Shown here: positions 1-8,063 of the stretch, one piece after another
Layout: every line of letters starts with the position of its first letter
How positions within the stretch are numbered: position 1 is the stretch's first letter
Source of the DNA: Mycobacterium sp. Aquia_213
Lineage (GTDB): Bacteria > Actinomycetota > Actinomycetes > Mycobacteriales > Mycobacteriaceae
Direction of reading: 5' to 3'
Assembly (NCBI RefSeq): GCF_026625985.1
Contig: NZ_CP113116.1
Coordinates: 5,642,001-5,706,000, forward strand
Length of the DNA stretch: 64,000 nt
Program-made: the position numbers and the translations under genes
The notes under the pieces: generated by a model
Seen by the model: only the letters and a program-made list of their open reading frames with translations
Databases searched by the model: none
Told to the model about the DNA's origin: nothing

Positions 1-925
1 CCCAGGACATGATCCGCAGCCTCAAGTCGCGCGGTCGCGCTTGTTGTTCGGCGCAGACCGCCTGCCACTGAGCCGGAACCAGGAAGATGCCGGTGACCTT
101 CTCCGCCGCCAGCACGTCGAGCAGCTGGCCCGGGTCGAACGCACCGAGCGGGTAGATCACCGTGGGCAGGCCCATCAGCAGCCCACCGAGCAGGTTGCCG
201 ACGCCGGCGATGTGGAACAGCGGGACACCGATGAAGCCGACATCGTTGTTGATGTCGGCTCCGTTGGTGTAGAGCCCGGTCATCGTCTGCCCGGTCAGAT
301 TGGTGTGGGTCAGCACCGCGCCCTTGGGACGCCCGGTGGTCCCCGAGGTGTACATGATCAGGGCCGGCGACTCGTTCGGGACATCCACCGGCTCGGCCGG
401 GTCCGCGGGCTCGCCGATCAGGTCTTCGTAGCCGAGCACACTGTCGTCGGTCGAGCCGCCGGCCACGACCACCGTGCTCAGCAGCGGCTGGATGTCGCGG
501 ACCCCGGTGGCGACCGGGGCCAGTACCGCTTCGGTGACCATCACCCGCGCTTCGCAGTCCTCGACCAGGAACCCGATCTCGGACGGGGTGAGCCGGAAGT
601 TCAGCGGAACCGCGATACCGCCGAGCATGGTGGTGGCCAACATCGCCTCGACGAACTCGGTGCGGTTGAGCATCAGGATCATCACCCGGTCCCCCGCGCC
701 GACCCCTCGGCGGCGGAGAGCTCCGGCCAACGCGCTGACCCGTCGCTGCAGGTCAGCCCACGTCAGGGTGCGACCCATAAATCGCAGTGCGACGGCCTGC
801 GGCTGCATCAGCGCGTGCCGCTCGAGCTGGTTGACCCAGTTCTGCCGGCGGGCCAGATACGGCTGCTCGTGCGGGTGTGACGGCTGCGATGCTGGTGCCT
901 CGTGGCTAGCAAGTTGCGCGGTCAA
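1..925 (-). CDS. fadD5: Fatty-acyl-CoA/AMP ligase FadD5, C-terminus cut by window edge
   Basis: An AMP-forming acyl-CoA synthetase that would activate a fatty acid as acyl-adenylate and then as CoA thioester. The 308 residues present include the AMP-binding P-loop signature YTSGTTGRPKG and the N-terminal fold LNRTEFVEAMLATTMLG; the C-terminal lid lies beyond base 1. The start chosen is TTG at 925, preceded by GGGAAGG six bases upstream, and gives an N-terminus (TAQLAS, then QPYLARRQNWVNQLERHA) that matches FadD5 of the M. tuberculosis mce1 locus as I remember it. It is divergent from a GntR gene that matches Mce1R, so it should be the first gene of the mce1 operon, with yrbE1A expected outside the window. 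Confidence 0.93.
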   Translation of the reverse strand, partial: MTAQLASHEAPASQPSHPHEQPYLARRQNWVNQLERHALMQPQAVALRFMGRTLTWADLQRRVSALAGALRRRGVGAGDRVMILMLNRTEFVEAMLATTMLGGIAVPLNFRLTPSEIGFLVEDCEARVMVTEAVLAPVATGVRDIQPLLSTVVVAGGSTDDSVLGYEDLIGEPADPAEPVDVPNESPALIMYTSGTTGRPKGAVLTHTNLTGQTMTGLYTNGADINNDVGFIGVPLFHIAGVGNLLGGLLMGLPTVIYPLGAFDPGQLLDVLAAEKVTGIFLVPAQWQAVCAEQQARPRDLRLRIMSW

Positions 926-980
926 CTAATACCTTCCCTTCACTCGCGCACCGCTTGCGACAGGTTGATATTTGATAAAA

Positions 981-1006
981 CATAGTGTTGTGTGGGTCAC
1001 ACTATG
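981..1006. promoter_or_regulatory. Inverted repeat between fadD5 and mce1R, candidate Mce1R operator
   Basis: Perfect 8-base arms CATAGTGT (981-988) and ACACTATG (999-1006) enclose a 10-base spacer. A second, smaller dyad GTGTG/CACAC is nested inside. It is the only strong dyad in the 160-base divergent gap, about 56 bases upstream of the fadD5 start and 80 upstream of the GntR gene. GntR/FadR dimers bind such sites, so it is the best candidate operator for control of both genes. Binding is inferred. Confidence 0.55.
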
Positions 1007-1085
1007 GCCTTACCGCCCTGATGACAAGCCCCGATACGCCCTGAAAACTCCCTGAAATCGCCCCCCGAAAGCCCTGGCTAACGAC

Positions 1086-1781
1086 GTGAACGTACCTCTA
1101 TCTACGCGACCCCACGGCAGGCGGCGACAGCTGCGCCGGGCGCAGCTGTCGGATGAGGTCGCGGGTCACCTGCGGGCGGCGATCATGTCGGGGACCCTGC
1201 GTCCGGGCACCTTCATACGTCTCGACGAGACCGCGGCCGAACTCGGGGTGAGCGTGACGCCGGTGCGCGAGGCACTGCTGAAGCTGCGCGGTGAGGGCAT
1301 GGTGCAGCTGGAGCCGCACCGCGGCCACGTCGTGCTGCCGTTGACCCGTCAGGACATCGACGACATCTTCTGGCTACAGGCCACCATCGCCAGGGAACTT
1401 GCCGCGGCGGCGACCGACCACATCACCGAGGCCGAGATCGACGAGCTGGAGCGCATCAACAACTCGCTCGTGGTCGCCGTCGGCTCCAGTGATCCCGAGA
1501 CCATCGCGGGCATCGAGTTCTCGTTCCACCGGGTCTTCAATCAGGCCAGCGGACGGATCAAGTTGGCCTGGTTCCTGCTCAACGCCGCACGGTATATGCC
1601 GGTACTGGTATACGCCGGCGATCCACAGTGGGGAGTCGCCGCGGTCGACAATCACCGGCAGCTCATCGCCGCGCTGCGCCGCCGCGATACCCCCGCGGTG
1701 ATCGAGCACACGGTCTGGCAATTCACCGACGCGGCGCAGCGGCTGACCGGAATGCTGGACGGGGCCGGGATTTTCGGTTAA
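1086..1781 (+). CDS. mce1R: GntR-family (FadR subfamily) transcriptional regulator Mce1R
   Basis: A 231-residue regulator with an N-terminal winged helix (about residues 15-85; LDETAAELGVSVTPVREALL is the DNA-recognition part) and a helical FCD effector domain (about 95-220). In M. tuberculosis Mce1R represses the mce1 operon. The gene begins with GTG at 1086 and lies divergent to fadD5, the same arrangement as Rv0165c/Rv0166. The M. tuberculosis annotation is somewhat longer at the N-terminus, so a start further upstream cannot be excluded. It converges on the START-domain gene, with only three bases between the stop codons. Confidence 0.9.
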   Translation: MNVPLSTRPHGRRRQLRRAQLSDEVAGHLRAAIMSGTLRPGTFIRLDETAAELGVSVTPVREALLKLRGEGMVQLEPHRGHVVLPLTRQDIDDIFWLQATIARELAAAATDHITEAEIDELERINNSLVVAVGSSDPETIAGIEFSFHRVFNQASGRIKLAWFLLNAARYMPVLVYAGDPQWGVAAVDNHRQLIAALRRRDTPAVIEHTVWQFTDAAQRLTGMLDGAGIFG

Positions 1782-1784
1782 CCG

Positions 1785-2225
1785 CTAGCTGGCGGCCAGC
1801 TGTTCGGCGCGCTTCTTGAGGTTGTCCGCCAGGTGATCGAGGACGTTGTTCAGCATCATCTTCACCATCGGCGCGGGCACCGGCAGCGACGGTTCGACGT
1901 CGATGTCCACCGTCAACAGGCTCGAGGCGCCCGTTTCCACGACGCTGAACAGCTGTTCCTGTTTCTTGAACAGCTCGCCCTGCTGCAGGACGGTCTGAAT
2001 CTGGTTCGGTGCCGGGTAGTAGATGGCCTGAATGAAGGTTCCCTCGAAGCCTTGGTAGGCGGCGTCCAGGCGAATCTGGCTGGGCCGGCCGTCGTCGTAG
2101 CGCGCCAGCACCCAGCAGCCCTTTGCCCCGTCGCTCCACTCCGGGTACCGCTCGAAATCCGCGACGATGGCCATGATCGCGGCGGCGTTGGCGTCGACCT
2201 CGACGGTTTTGCTCAAAACGGGCAT
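1785..2225 (-). CDS. START/SRPBCC-fold protein, Rv0164 (TB18.5)-like
   Basis: A 146-residue polyketide-cyclase/START superfamily protein, a single helix-grip domain with a hydrophobic cavity and no signal peptide. The N-terminus MPVLSKTVEVDANAAAIMAI and the length match the M. tuberculosis antigen TB18.5 (Rv0164), which also lies beside mce1R. ATG at 2225 is chosen because it gives the family's usual start; an upstream extension would only add low-complexity sequence. Ligand and function are unknown. It follows the hotdog thioesterase on the same strand after 52 bases, so the two may be co-transcribed. Confidence 0.85.
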   Translation of the reverse strand: MPVLSKTVEVDANAAAIMAIVADFERYPEWSDGAKGCWVLARYDDGRPSQIRLDAAYQGFEGTFIQAIYYPAPNQIQTVLQQGELFKKQEQLFSVVETGASSLLTVDIDVEPSLPVPAPMVKMMLNNVLDHLADNLKKRAEQLAAS

Positions 2226-2277
2226 GGGCGAAGCATAGCCGGGTAGGCGAAAGCCCCAGCGCGGGGCGCTATCTCGG

Positions 2278-2754
2278 TCAAGCCTCGACGCGGACCGTCG
2301 ACAACAGGGTCCGGATGGGGTCGGGAATCGGGATGGGTTTGCGGCTGGCGCGGTCGACGTAGACGTGCACCCAATGCCCGAGCGCCGTGGTCGGCCGCGG
2401 CTGTTGACCTTCGCTAGCACCTTCGCTCGAACCGAACACACCGAGCCGGTAGGTGACACTGCTGCGGCCCAGCCGGGTCACGGCGAGGCCGACCTCGAGG
2501 CGCTGCGGGAATTGCAGTTCGGAGAAATAACGGCAGCCCGACTCGGCGACGACGCCCAGCGCCGGCATCGTGGTCGGGTCGAGCCCGGTGCCGATCGTGA
2601 TCCAGGCATTGATCGCGGTGTCGAAAAGCTGGTAGTAGACCGCGTTGTTGAGATGGCCGAACATGTCGTTGTCGGCCCACCGGGTGCCCACCGGCCACAG
2701 CACCGGGAAATCGCTGCTGGTGAGCTGCTCGGGTGCGGGCGGAATCATGGCCAT
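2278..2754 (-). CDS. Single-hotdog acyl-CoA thioesterase, Rv0163-like
   Basis: A 158-residue 4HBT-type hotdog protein. The catalytic-region signature WADNDMFGHLNNAVYYQLFD near residue 26 is typical of 4-hydroxybenzoyl-CoA thioesterase-like enzymes, which hydrolyse acyl-CoA to acid and CoA in the cytoplasm. It occupies the Rv0163 position next to the Rv0164-like gene. The upstream esterase gene of the catabolic island ends 34 bases before it on the same strand, so read-through from the island operon is possible. A second in-frame ATG is at 2748; the substrate is unknown. Confidence 0.8.
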   Translation of the reverse strand: MAMIPPAPEQLTSSDFPVLWPVGTRWADNDMFGHLNNAVYYQLFDTAINAWITIGTGLDPTTMPALGVVAESGCRYFSELQFPQRLEVGLAVTRLGRSSVTYRLGVFGSSEGASEGQQPRPTTALGHWVHVYVDRASRKPIPIPDPIRTLLSTVRVEA

Positions 2755-2788
2755 GGTGGTATTCCAACATGTTTCGCCGAGTGCCCGG

Positions 2789-3715
2789 CTAGCTCCCGTA
2801 GAAGGCGGTCGTCAGGGCATTGCCCTGCAACCTGAACAGCCGCTCGGAGCCGGCCCAGTCGGGCTGCAGCGAATCGAAGCCGTGGCAGGTGCGCGCGAAC
2901 ACGTGCAATTCGGTGGACACTCCGGCGTGCAGGAGCCGCAGCGCGTAGTCGATCGCTTCGTCGCGGAACGGATCGATCTCCGCGCAGGTGATCAAAGTTG
3001 GTGGTAGACCATGTAATTCGGCGCGGCGCGCCGGTACGGTATCCGGCGATGCGGGCTGTTCGCCGAGGTAGTAGCCCCACATCAGTTCGGCCGCCTCGCT
3101 GTCGAAGGCCGGGCTGGTGCGAAACTCCGTTTTCGACGCGGTCGCGCGGTCATCGAGCACCGGCTGGTGCAACAGTTGGAACACGACCGGCGGCAGGGAC
3201 CCGTCCGCGCAACGCTGCACCAGGGATGCGGCCAGGGTGGCACCGGCGCTGCTGCCCGCGATGGCCAGCCGGCCGGTGTCGATGTCCAAGTCCGCGGCGC
3301 CGCCGGCCACCCAGTTCAGCACCGCGATCGCGTCGTCGAGCGCGGCCGGGTAGGGGTGCTCCGGGGCCAGCCGGTAGTCGACCGACACCACCGTGCAACG
3401 GCCGCGACGGGCGAGTTCCGCGCACTGCCGGTGATCGGTGTCGAGGTTGCCCAACGCGAATCCGCCCGCGTGGCAATAGATGACCACCGGTGCCGGCGAC
3501 GGCCCACCGCGATAAATGCGGACGGGGACCGCGCCCGCGGCGTGGTCCTCGCTGATCTGAACGCCCGGCAGATCGGTCAGGTGGGCGGCGGCGCGGCGGC
3601 GCTGGTCGAACGGCCCGCGCATCAGCGCGATCGCTTCCGGGGAGAAGACCGTTCGGGTGCTCGCGACCGCGCGCAGCACCGGGTCGAGCCGCTGCGCGCC
3701 ATCCAATTCCGTCAT
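2789..3715 (-). CDS. Alpha/beta-hydrolase of the hormone-sensitive-lipase family (esterase)
   Basis: A 308-residue cytoplasmic esterase. Visible elements are an oxyanion-hole motif HAGG (variant of HGGG) near residue 80, the nucleophile motif GSSAG near 153, an acid residue in DPFRDE and the catalytic histidine in CHGFD near the end. Its ATG overlaps the stop codon of the Baeyer-Villiger monooxygenase gene (ATGA), and it is the last coupled gene of the nine-gene operon. The natural inference is that it opens the ester or lactone made by that monooxygenase. A general lipase role cannot be excluded. Confidence 0.85.
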   Translation of the reverse strand: MTELDGAQRLDPVLRAVASTRTVFSPEAIALMRGPFDQRRRAAAHLTDLPGVQISEDHAAGAVPVRIYRGGPSPAPVVIYCHAGGFALGNLDTDHRQCAELARRGRCTVVSVDYRLAPEHPYPAALDDAIAVLNWVAGGAADLDIDTGRLAIAGSSAGATLAASLVQRCADGSLPPVVFQLLHQPVLDDRATASKTEFRTSPAFDSEAAELMWGYYLGEQPASPDTVPARRAELHGLPPTLITCAEIDPFRDEAIDYALRLLHAGVSTELHVFARTCHGFDSLQPDWAGSERLFRLQGNALTTAFYGS

Positions 3716-5220
3716 CGTTGCTCCGCTGCCGCGTGGTCGCCGGCGAACACGGGTCTGCGCGGGTTGCTGGAGAACATGAAGTCGGTGGGAGTGAACCTGC
3801 GCGTCATTTTCCAGAAGCTACGCGCGCTACGTGGCCATTGTGTTACCACGCGCCCGTTCGCGGCGCGGAAGTAGTTGCTGCACTGGGTCGTCCATACGGT
3901 GCCGACCATCCACTGGTCGATCTTGGCGATGAACCGCGCCAACGCCGAGGGCCGCACCGCCACATACGTTTTGCCCCTGCGCCGCATGTACTTCAACGCC
4001 CGCACGATGTAACGCGCCTGGGCCTCCAGCATGAAGATCACACTGTTGGAGCCGACATTCGTGTTGGGTCCGTACAGCATGAAGAAGTTCGGGAATCCGG
4101 GAACGGCCATGCCGAGATACGCATGCGCCCCCTCGCTCCAGACCTCGCGCAGTGTCGTGCCGCCCTCGCCGGAGACATCCAGCTGGCCGAGATAGTCGGC
4201 GGCGGCGTAGCCGGTGGCGCACACCACGACGTCGACATCGCGTTCGGTGCCGTCTTCGGTGACGAAGGATCGGGCCTTGAGATAGCGGGCCGGGCTGGAC
4301 ACCACCTCGACATTGGGCCGGGTCAGCGCCGGGAGGTAGTCCGAGGAGAACACCAGCCGCTTGCAGCCCATCGGGTGATCGGGAGTCAGCCGCTCCCGCA
4401 ATTCCTGGTCGGCGACCGTCTTTTCCAGTAGGCCGAGGGCAATCGCGGTGAACTCCTGTGTCTTTTCGCTGCCGTGCTCGATCACCGAGATGTTGGATTC
4501 ACTGCGCAGCCACAGCCGGGTCCGGTACAGCTTCTTGGCCAACGGCAGATGAGCGAACGCCCAGCGTTCCCGCCGGGTGTAGTGCCGGTCCGGCTTGGGC
4601 AGAATCCACGTCGGCGAGCGCTGCACCGAATACACCTGGCCGGCCACCTTCGCGAGTTCGGGTAGCAGCTGCGACGCCGTCGACCCGGTGCCCAACACGG
4701 CCACCCGCGCGCCCGCCAGGTCCACCGAGTGGTCCCATTGCGACGAGTGCATCACGGTTCCGGTGAACGGCTCCTGCTCGACCAGCTCCGGAAAAAGCGG
4801 CCGGGTGAACAGACCGACGGCGGACACCACGACATCGAAGCGGTGTTGCTGACCGCTGCCGGTGGTCAGGCACCACTGCTGGGAGTCTTGCACCCAACGC
4901 GCCGAATGGATTTCGGTGCGTAGTTTCAGGTGCGGCCGCAGCCGGTACTTCTCGGCGCAACGCTCGAAGTAGGCGAGGATCTCGGGCTGGCCCGACCAGA
5001 GCCGCGACCAATGCGGATTCAAGTCGAAGGAGAAGGAATACAGATGCGACTTGACGTCGCAGGCCAGCCCCGGATAGGTGTTGATCCGCCAGGTGCCGCC
5101 GACGTCGTCTTCGCGGTCGAAGATGGTGAAGTCGTGAAACCCCGCACGGGCCAACAGAATTCCCAGCGCCAGCCCACCCGGGCCGGCACCGATGATGCCG
5201 ACCGACAAATCCGTTCTCAT
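3712..5220 (-). CDS. FAD-dependent Baeyer-Villiger-type monooxygenase
   Basis: A 502-residue flavoprotein monooxygenase that would use NADPH and O2 to insert oxygen next to a ketone. It has an N-terminal FAD Rossmann motif GAGPGG, the type I Baeyer-Villiger fingerprint in the form FTGTVMHSSQWD near residue 158, and a second NADPH Rossmann motif GTGSTA about 20 residues later. ATG at 5220 is preferred to the upstream in-frame start because it follows the SDR stop by seven bases and the FAD motif starts about ten residues in. The downstream overlapping esterase gene supports a ketone-to-ester-to-acid sequence. The substrate is not predictable from sequence. Confidence 0.88.
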   Translation of the reverse strand: MRTDLSVGIIGAGPGGLALGILLARAGFHDFTIFDREDDVGGTWRINTYPGLACDVKSHLYSFSFDLNPHWSRLWSGQPEILAYFERCAEKYRLRPHLKLRTEIHSARWVQDSQQWCLTTGSGQQHRFDVVVSAVGLFTRPLFPELVEQEPFTGTVMHSSQWDHSVDLAGARVAVLGTGSTASQLLPELAKVAGQVYSVQRSPTWILPKPDRHYTRRERWAFAHLPLAKKLYRTRLWLRSESNISVIEHGSEKTQEFTAIALGLLEKTVADQELRERLTPDHPMGCKRLVFSSDYLPALTRPNVEVVSSPARYLKARSFVTEDGTERDVDVVVCATGYAAADYLGQLDVSGEGGTTLREVWSEGAHAYLGMAVPGFPNFFMLYGPNTNVGSNSVIFMLEAQARYIVRALKYMRRRGKTYVAVRPSALARFIAKIDQWMVGTVWTTQCSNYFRAANGRVVTQWPRSARSFWKMTRRFTPTDFMFSSNPRRPVFAGDHAAAEQR

Positions 5221-5227
5221 ATCGTCC

Positions 5228-5950
5228 TCATCGAATCTGTAGGCATTGCCCACCATCGACGACCAGTTCCGAACCGGTGATGAACGACGCCGCCTCCGAC
5301 ACCAGGAAGGCGACCGCGTCAGCGATTTCGGTAGGCTGCCCCAGCCGCCCGAATGTCGCCGTTGCCGTCAGCCGGGCCTGCGTGGCGTCATCGAGCATCG
5401 AGGTTGCGATCGGTCCGGGAAACACCGCATTGACCCGGATACCGGACGGCGCCAGCTCGGCCGCCGCGGTTTGGGTCAGACCCCGAAGCGCCCACTTCGA
5501 CGATCCGTAGGCGCAGTGCGCCGGGAAAGGGCGGATGGCGCCGGTGCTGCAAATGTTCACGATGGCCGCGTGTTCGGCCTCCCGCAACTGGTCGAGCGCG
5601 GCGCGCATGCCCAGGAATGCACCCAGACAATTGACCCGCCAAGCATTTTCGAAATCCTCGACCGTCTCGTCGCTGAGCGCGGAACGATGCAGCACCCCGG
5701 CGTTGTTGACCAGTGCGGTCAACCGCCCGAACCGGTCCACCGTCTTGTCCACGGCGGCCTGCCACTGCGCTTCGCTGGTCACGTCGAGTGCGATCGCGAC
5801 CACCTCGTCGTCGCCCAACTCAGCGACCGCGGCGGCGACGTCCTCGGCGCGCCGATCGCAGGCGGCCACGGAGTATCCCTGGGCGCGAAGCTTTTTCGCG
5901 ATGGCCCAGCCCTGGCCGCCCGCGGCGCCGGTGACGAGTGCGACGCTCAT
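5228..5950 (-). CDS. Short-chain dehydrogenase/reductase, probable alcohol dehydrogenase of the pathway
   Basis: A classical 240-residue SDR. The cofactor motif TGAAGGQG is at residue 7, NNAG near 85, the catalytic serine in NICST and the Tyr/Lys pair in YGSSK near 147. Such enzymes interconvert secondary alcohols and ketones with NAD(P). It is coupled by an ATGA overlap to the SnoaL-like gene upstream and lies seven bases before the monooxygenase gene, so it may supply that enzyme's ketone substrate. Direction and cofactor preference are inferred. Confidence 0.86.
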   Translation of the reverse strand: MSVALVTGAAGGQGWAIAKKLRAQGYSVAACDRRAEDVAAAVAELGDDEVVAIALDVTSEAQWQAAVDKTVDRFGRLTALVNNAGVLHRSALSDETVEDFENAWRVNCLGAFLGMRAALDQLREAEHAAIVNICSTGAIRPFPAHCAYGSSKWALRGLTQTAAAELAPSGIRVNAVFPGPIATSMLDDATQARLTATATFGRLGQPTEIADAVAFLVSEAASFITGSELVVDGGQCLQIR

Positions 5951-6354
5951 GATGACGGAACCTCCGGGCTATCGGACAGGCCGTGGCCGGTGATGAACTG
6001 GCATCGCCGCTGCTGGAAACGCCATTGCCGGTCGCGGCGGACCAGCTGGTCGTCGTACAGCGCGGGCCGCAGGTGCAGGTCGCCGGCCCTGACGAACAGG
6101 ACCTGCGAGCGGGCGGTCGCGGTGTCGGGATCGTCAGGGCCGATGTCGATGCGCGACACCCCGGTCAGATGCAGTCCGCGCGGCGCATCGCGGAACATCT
6201 TGGCGATCTCCTGATGTCCGGCGAAAGTCCGTCCGTAGACCAGGAATTCCCCGTCGGTGGTGAACAGCTGCGCGCACGCGTCGATGTCACCGGCATCGAG
6301 AGTCAATGCGTAGCCGGCTATCAGTTCGCGGATCGCGGCTTCGTCGTCGGTCAC
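5947..6354 (-). CDS. SnoaL-like / NTF2-fold small protein
   Basis: A 135-residue protein of the SnoaL-like (NTF2 cone) superfamily; the N-terminal pattern EAAIRELIAGYALTLDAGD and the later FTTDGEFLVYGRTFAG are typical. Members act as small isomerases, cyclases, dehydratases or non-catalytic binding proteins. GTG at 6354 overlaps the preceding stop as GTGA, and its own stop overlaps the SDR start. The role in the pathway is unknown; hydratase or isomerase activity is a reasonable guess from the neighbours. Confidence 0.78.
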   Translation of the reverse strand: MTDDEAAIRELIAGYALTLDAGDIDACAQLFTTDGEFLVYGRTFAGHQEIAKMFRDAPRGLHLTGVSRIDIGPDDPDTATARSQVLFVRAGDLHLRPALYDDQLVRRDRQWRFQQRRCQFITGHGLSDSPEVPSS

Positions 6355-7097
6355 TGTCCGGTCGCCTCGCGTAGGTGCTCGATCGCGCCGCGCCGCAACG
6401 CCGCCGATTCGGCGGCCAGGGTGATCAGCTGAAAGCCGAGCTGCGCCATGGCGTGTCCGGTCTTGCCCTCGCTGGCGTGAATCCCGGTGACCAGTCCGGC
6501 TTCGGTCGCGACGCCGTGGATGTGCACGATCGCGTCCAGCACCTCCGGATGCCGGGTCGCTCCGACGGTAGCGTGACCCAACGAGATCGCCAGATCGGCG
6601 GGCCCGATGTAGATTCCGGCGAGGCCGTCGACCGCACAGATGTCGCCGAGATTCGTTAATGCCGCCGCAGTTTCGATCATCGCGAACACGCTCACCCGCG
6701 CTTCGTGAGCGGCCGGGTCGGGGCCCAGGCTGGCGCGCAGCGGGCCGAAGCTGCGGACGCCGCCCGGTGCGTAGCGGGTGGCGGCCACCGCCGCGGCGGC
6801 CTGGTCGGCCGATTCGATCATTGCGATGAAGACGGCGTCGGCGCCGGCGTCGAGCACCCGCCCGATCGGCGCCGGGTCGGCGTTGGGCAACCGCACCGCG
6901 GTCGCGATCGGCACCTGCTCGAGGCGCCGGAGTATTCCGGCGATGTCGGCGTCGTCGAGATAGCCGTGCTGGGCATCGAATCCGACGTAGTCGTATCCGG
7001 CGCGGGCGAATTCCTCCGGCCCGATCAGCGTCGGGCCGGTGACCCACCCGCCCCATATCGGAGTGGTCTTGCTCAGCGCCGCACCGAAGCTGCTCAT
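6351..7097 (-). CDS. HpcH/HpaI-family class II aldolase
   Basis: A 248-residue metal-dependent aldolase of the HpcH/HpaI family, which cleaves or forms C-C bonds with pyruvate-type enolates. The YDYVGFDAQHG segment (about residue 36), the metal-binding glutamate in AMIET and the aspartate in IYIGPADLAISLG fit the family. ATG at 7097 overlaps the dehydrogenase stop codon (ATGA), and the longer in-frame reading only adds antisense-like sequence. Its presence suggests that the operon's pathway ends by releasing a small oxo-acid or aldehyde. A citrate-lyase-beta-like role is an alternative. Confidence 0.85.
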   Translation of the reverse strand: MSSFGAALSKTTPIWGGWVTGPTLIGPEEFARAGYDYVGFDAQHGYLDDADIAGILRRLEQVPIATAVRLPNADPAPIGRVLDAGADAVFIAMIESADQAAAAVAATRYAPGGVRSFGPLRASLGPDPAAHEARVSVFAMIETAAALTNLGDICAVDGLAGIYIGPADLAISLGHATVGATRHPEVLDAIVHIHGVATEAGLVTGIHASEGKTGHAMAQLGFQLITLAAESAALRRGAIEHLREATGQ

Positions 7098-8062
7098 TCG
7101 GCGATCGCAATCTTCACGCGATCGGGCACCGGCCGGCACGCCAGGTCGAATGCGCCCTGCACATCGTCGACGCCGAAGGTGTGGGTGAGATAGTGGCCGA
7201 GCAGTTCCGGATGTTCGGCGGCGAACTTGCCGGCGAGCTCGAGAACCCGTCGCCGGTCAAGCGTCACACCGGATTTCAGCGTCAGATTGTTGCGCAGCAT
7301 GAGACGCATGCTAATCGGGTACGCCTCGTCGTCGGCGACGCCGAAGTAAAAGACGGTGCCGCCGGGCGCGGCGGCTTCGATCGCATGCCCCAGCGTGGCC
7401 ACCTGATGACCGACGGCCTCGATGACGATATCGGCGCGGTCGGCTGGCGCCAGTTGACTGACCCAGCGGTCGCTGGTCGCGCGCACCACGTCGTCGACAC
7501 CGAATGTCGTTGCGAGGCTTTGCCGGTCGACGGGGTCGACGCCGGTGACGCGCCGGGCGCCGGCCGCCTTGGCGACGTAGGAGAACAACAGCCCGATCGA
7601 CCCCTGACCGATGATCGCAACGTGCCGGCCGGCCAGATCCGGCAATTGCTCGCAGGCATACAGGACACACGCCAGCGGCTGCAGCCCGACCGCCTGCGAC
7701 GGTGTCAGGGCGGGGTCGTACGGCGCAAGTCCGTTGCCGTCGCTGACGACCCGCTCCATCAACCCGTCGAAGCCCGAGGCCCAGCCCACCACGCGATCGC
7801 CGATCCGGTGTTGCCGATGCCGGCTGGCGATCACCTCGCCGGCCACTTCATGGATCGGAAAGCCGTCCTTCTCCGCGGCGCTGGCGCCGTCGTCGCCCGG
7901 CAGTCTGCCCTTGGCGCCCCGGAAGCCCGGCAGGTCGCTGCCGCACACCCCGGCGGCCAAGAACCGCAGCAGCACCTGACCATCGGACACCTCGTCGGCG
8001 GTCTTCTCAGCGATGTCGGTGCGCTCGAACTCATACGGGGCGATGATCCGGTAGGACCACAC
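7094..8062 (-). CDS. Medium-chain zinc-type alcohol dehydrogenase
   Basis: A 322-residue MDR-family oxidoreductase. The catalytic zinc ligands are visible in GVCGSD (about residue 41) and PIHEVAGEV (about residue 71), followed by a Rossmann domain with GQGSIG. The usual cluster of four structural-zinc cysteines is missing, as in the shorter quinone-reductase-like and threonine-dehydrogenase-like branches. GTG at 8062 lies one base after the P450 stop. It probably oxidises the alcohol made by the P450. It is not the Rv0162c (adhE1) counterpart, which would lie on the other strand. Confidence 0.84.
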   Translation of the reverse strand: MWSYRIIAPYEFERTDIAEKTADEVSDGQVLLRFLAAGVCGSDLPGFRGAKGRLPGDDGASAAEKDGFPIHEVAGEVIASRHRQHRIGDRVVGWASGFDGLMERVVSDGNGLAPYDPALTPSQAVGLQPLACVLYACEQLPDLAGRHVAIIGQGSIGLLFSYVAKAAGARRVTGVDPVDRQSLATTFGVDDVVRATSDRWVSQLAPADRADIVIEAVGHQVATLGHAIEAAAPGGTVFYFGVADDEAYPISMRLMLRNNLTLKSGVTLDRRRVLELAGKFAAEHPELLGHYLTHTFGVDDVQGAFDLACRPVPDRVKIAIAE

Positions 8063-8063
8063 G

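Noticed and set aside
3718..4431. Plus-strand open frame opposite the monooxygenase
   Set aside because: Shadow of a clear Baeyer-Villiger monooxygenase with both Rossmann motifs on the other strand.
7094..8062. Assigning the zinc alcohol dehydrogenase as Rv0162c (adhE1)
   Set aside because: Strand and operon context differ, and the structural-zinc cysteines of that type are absent.
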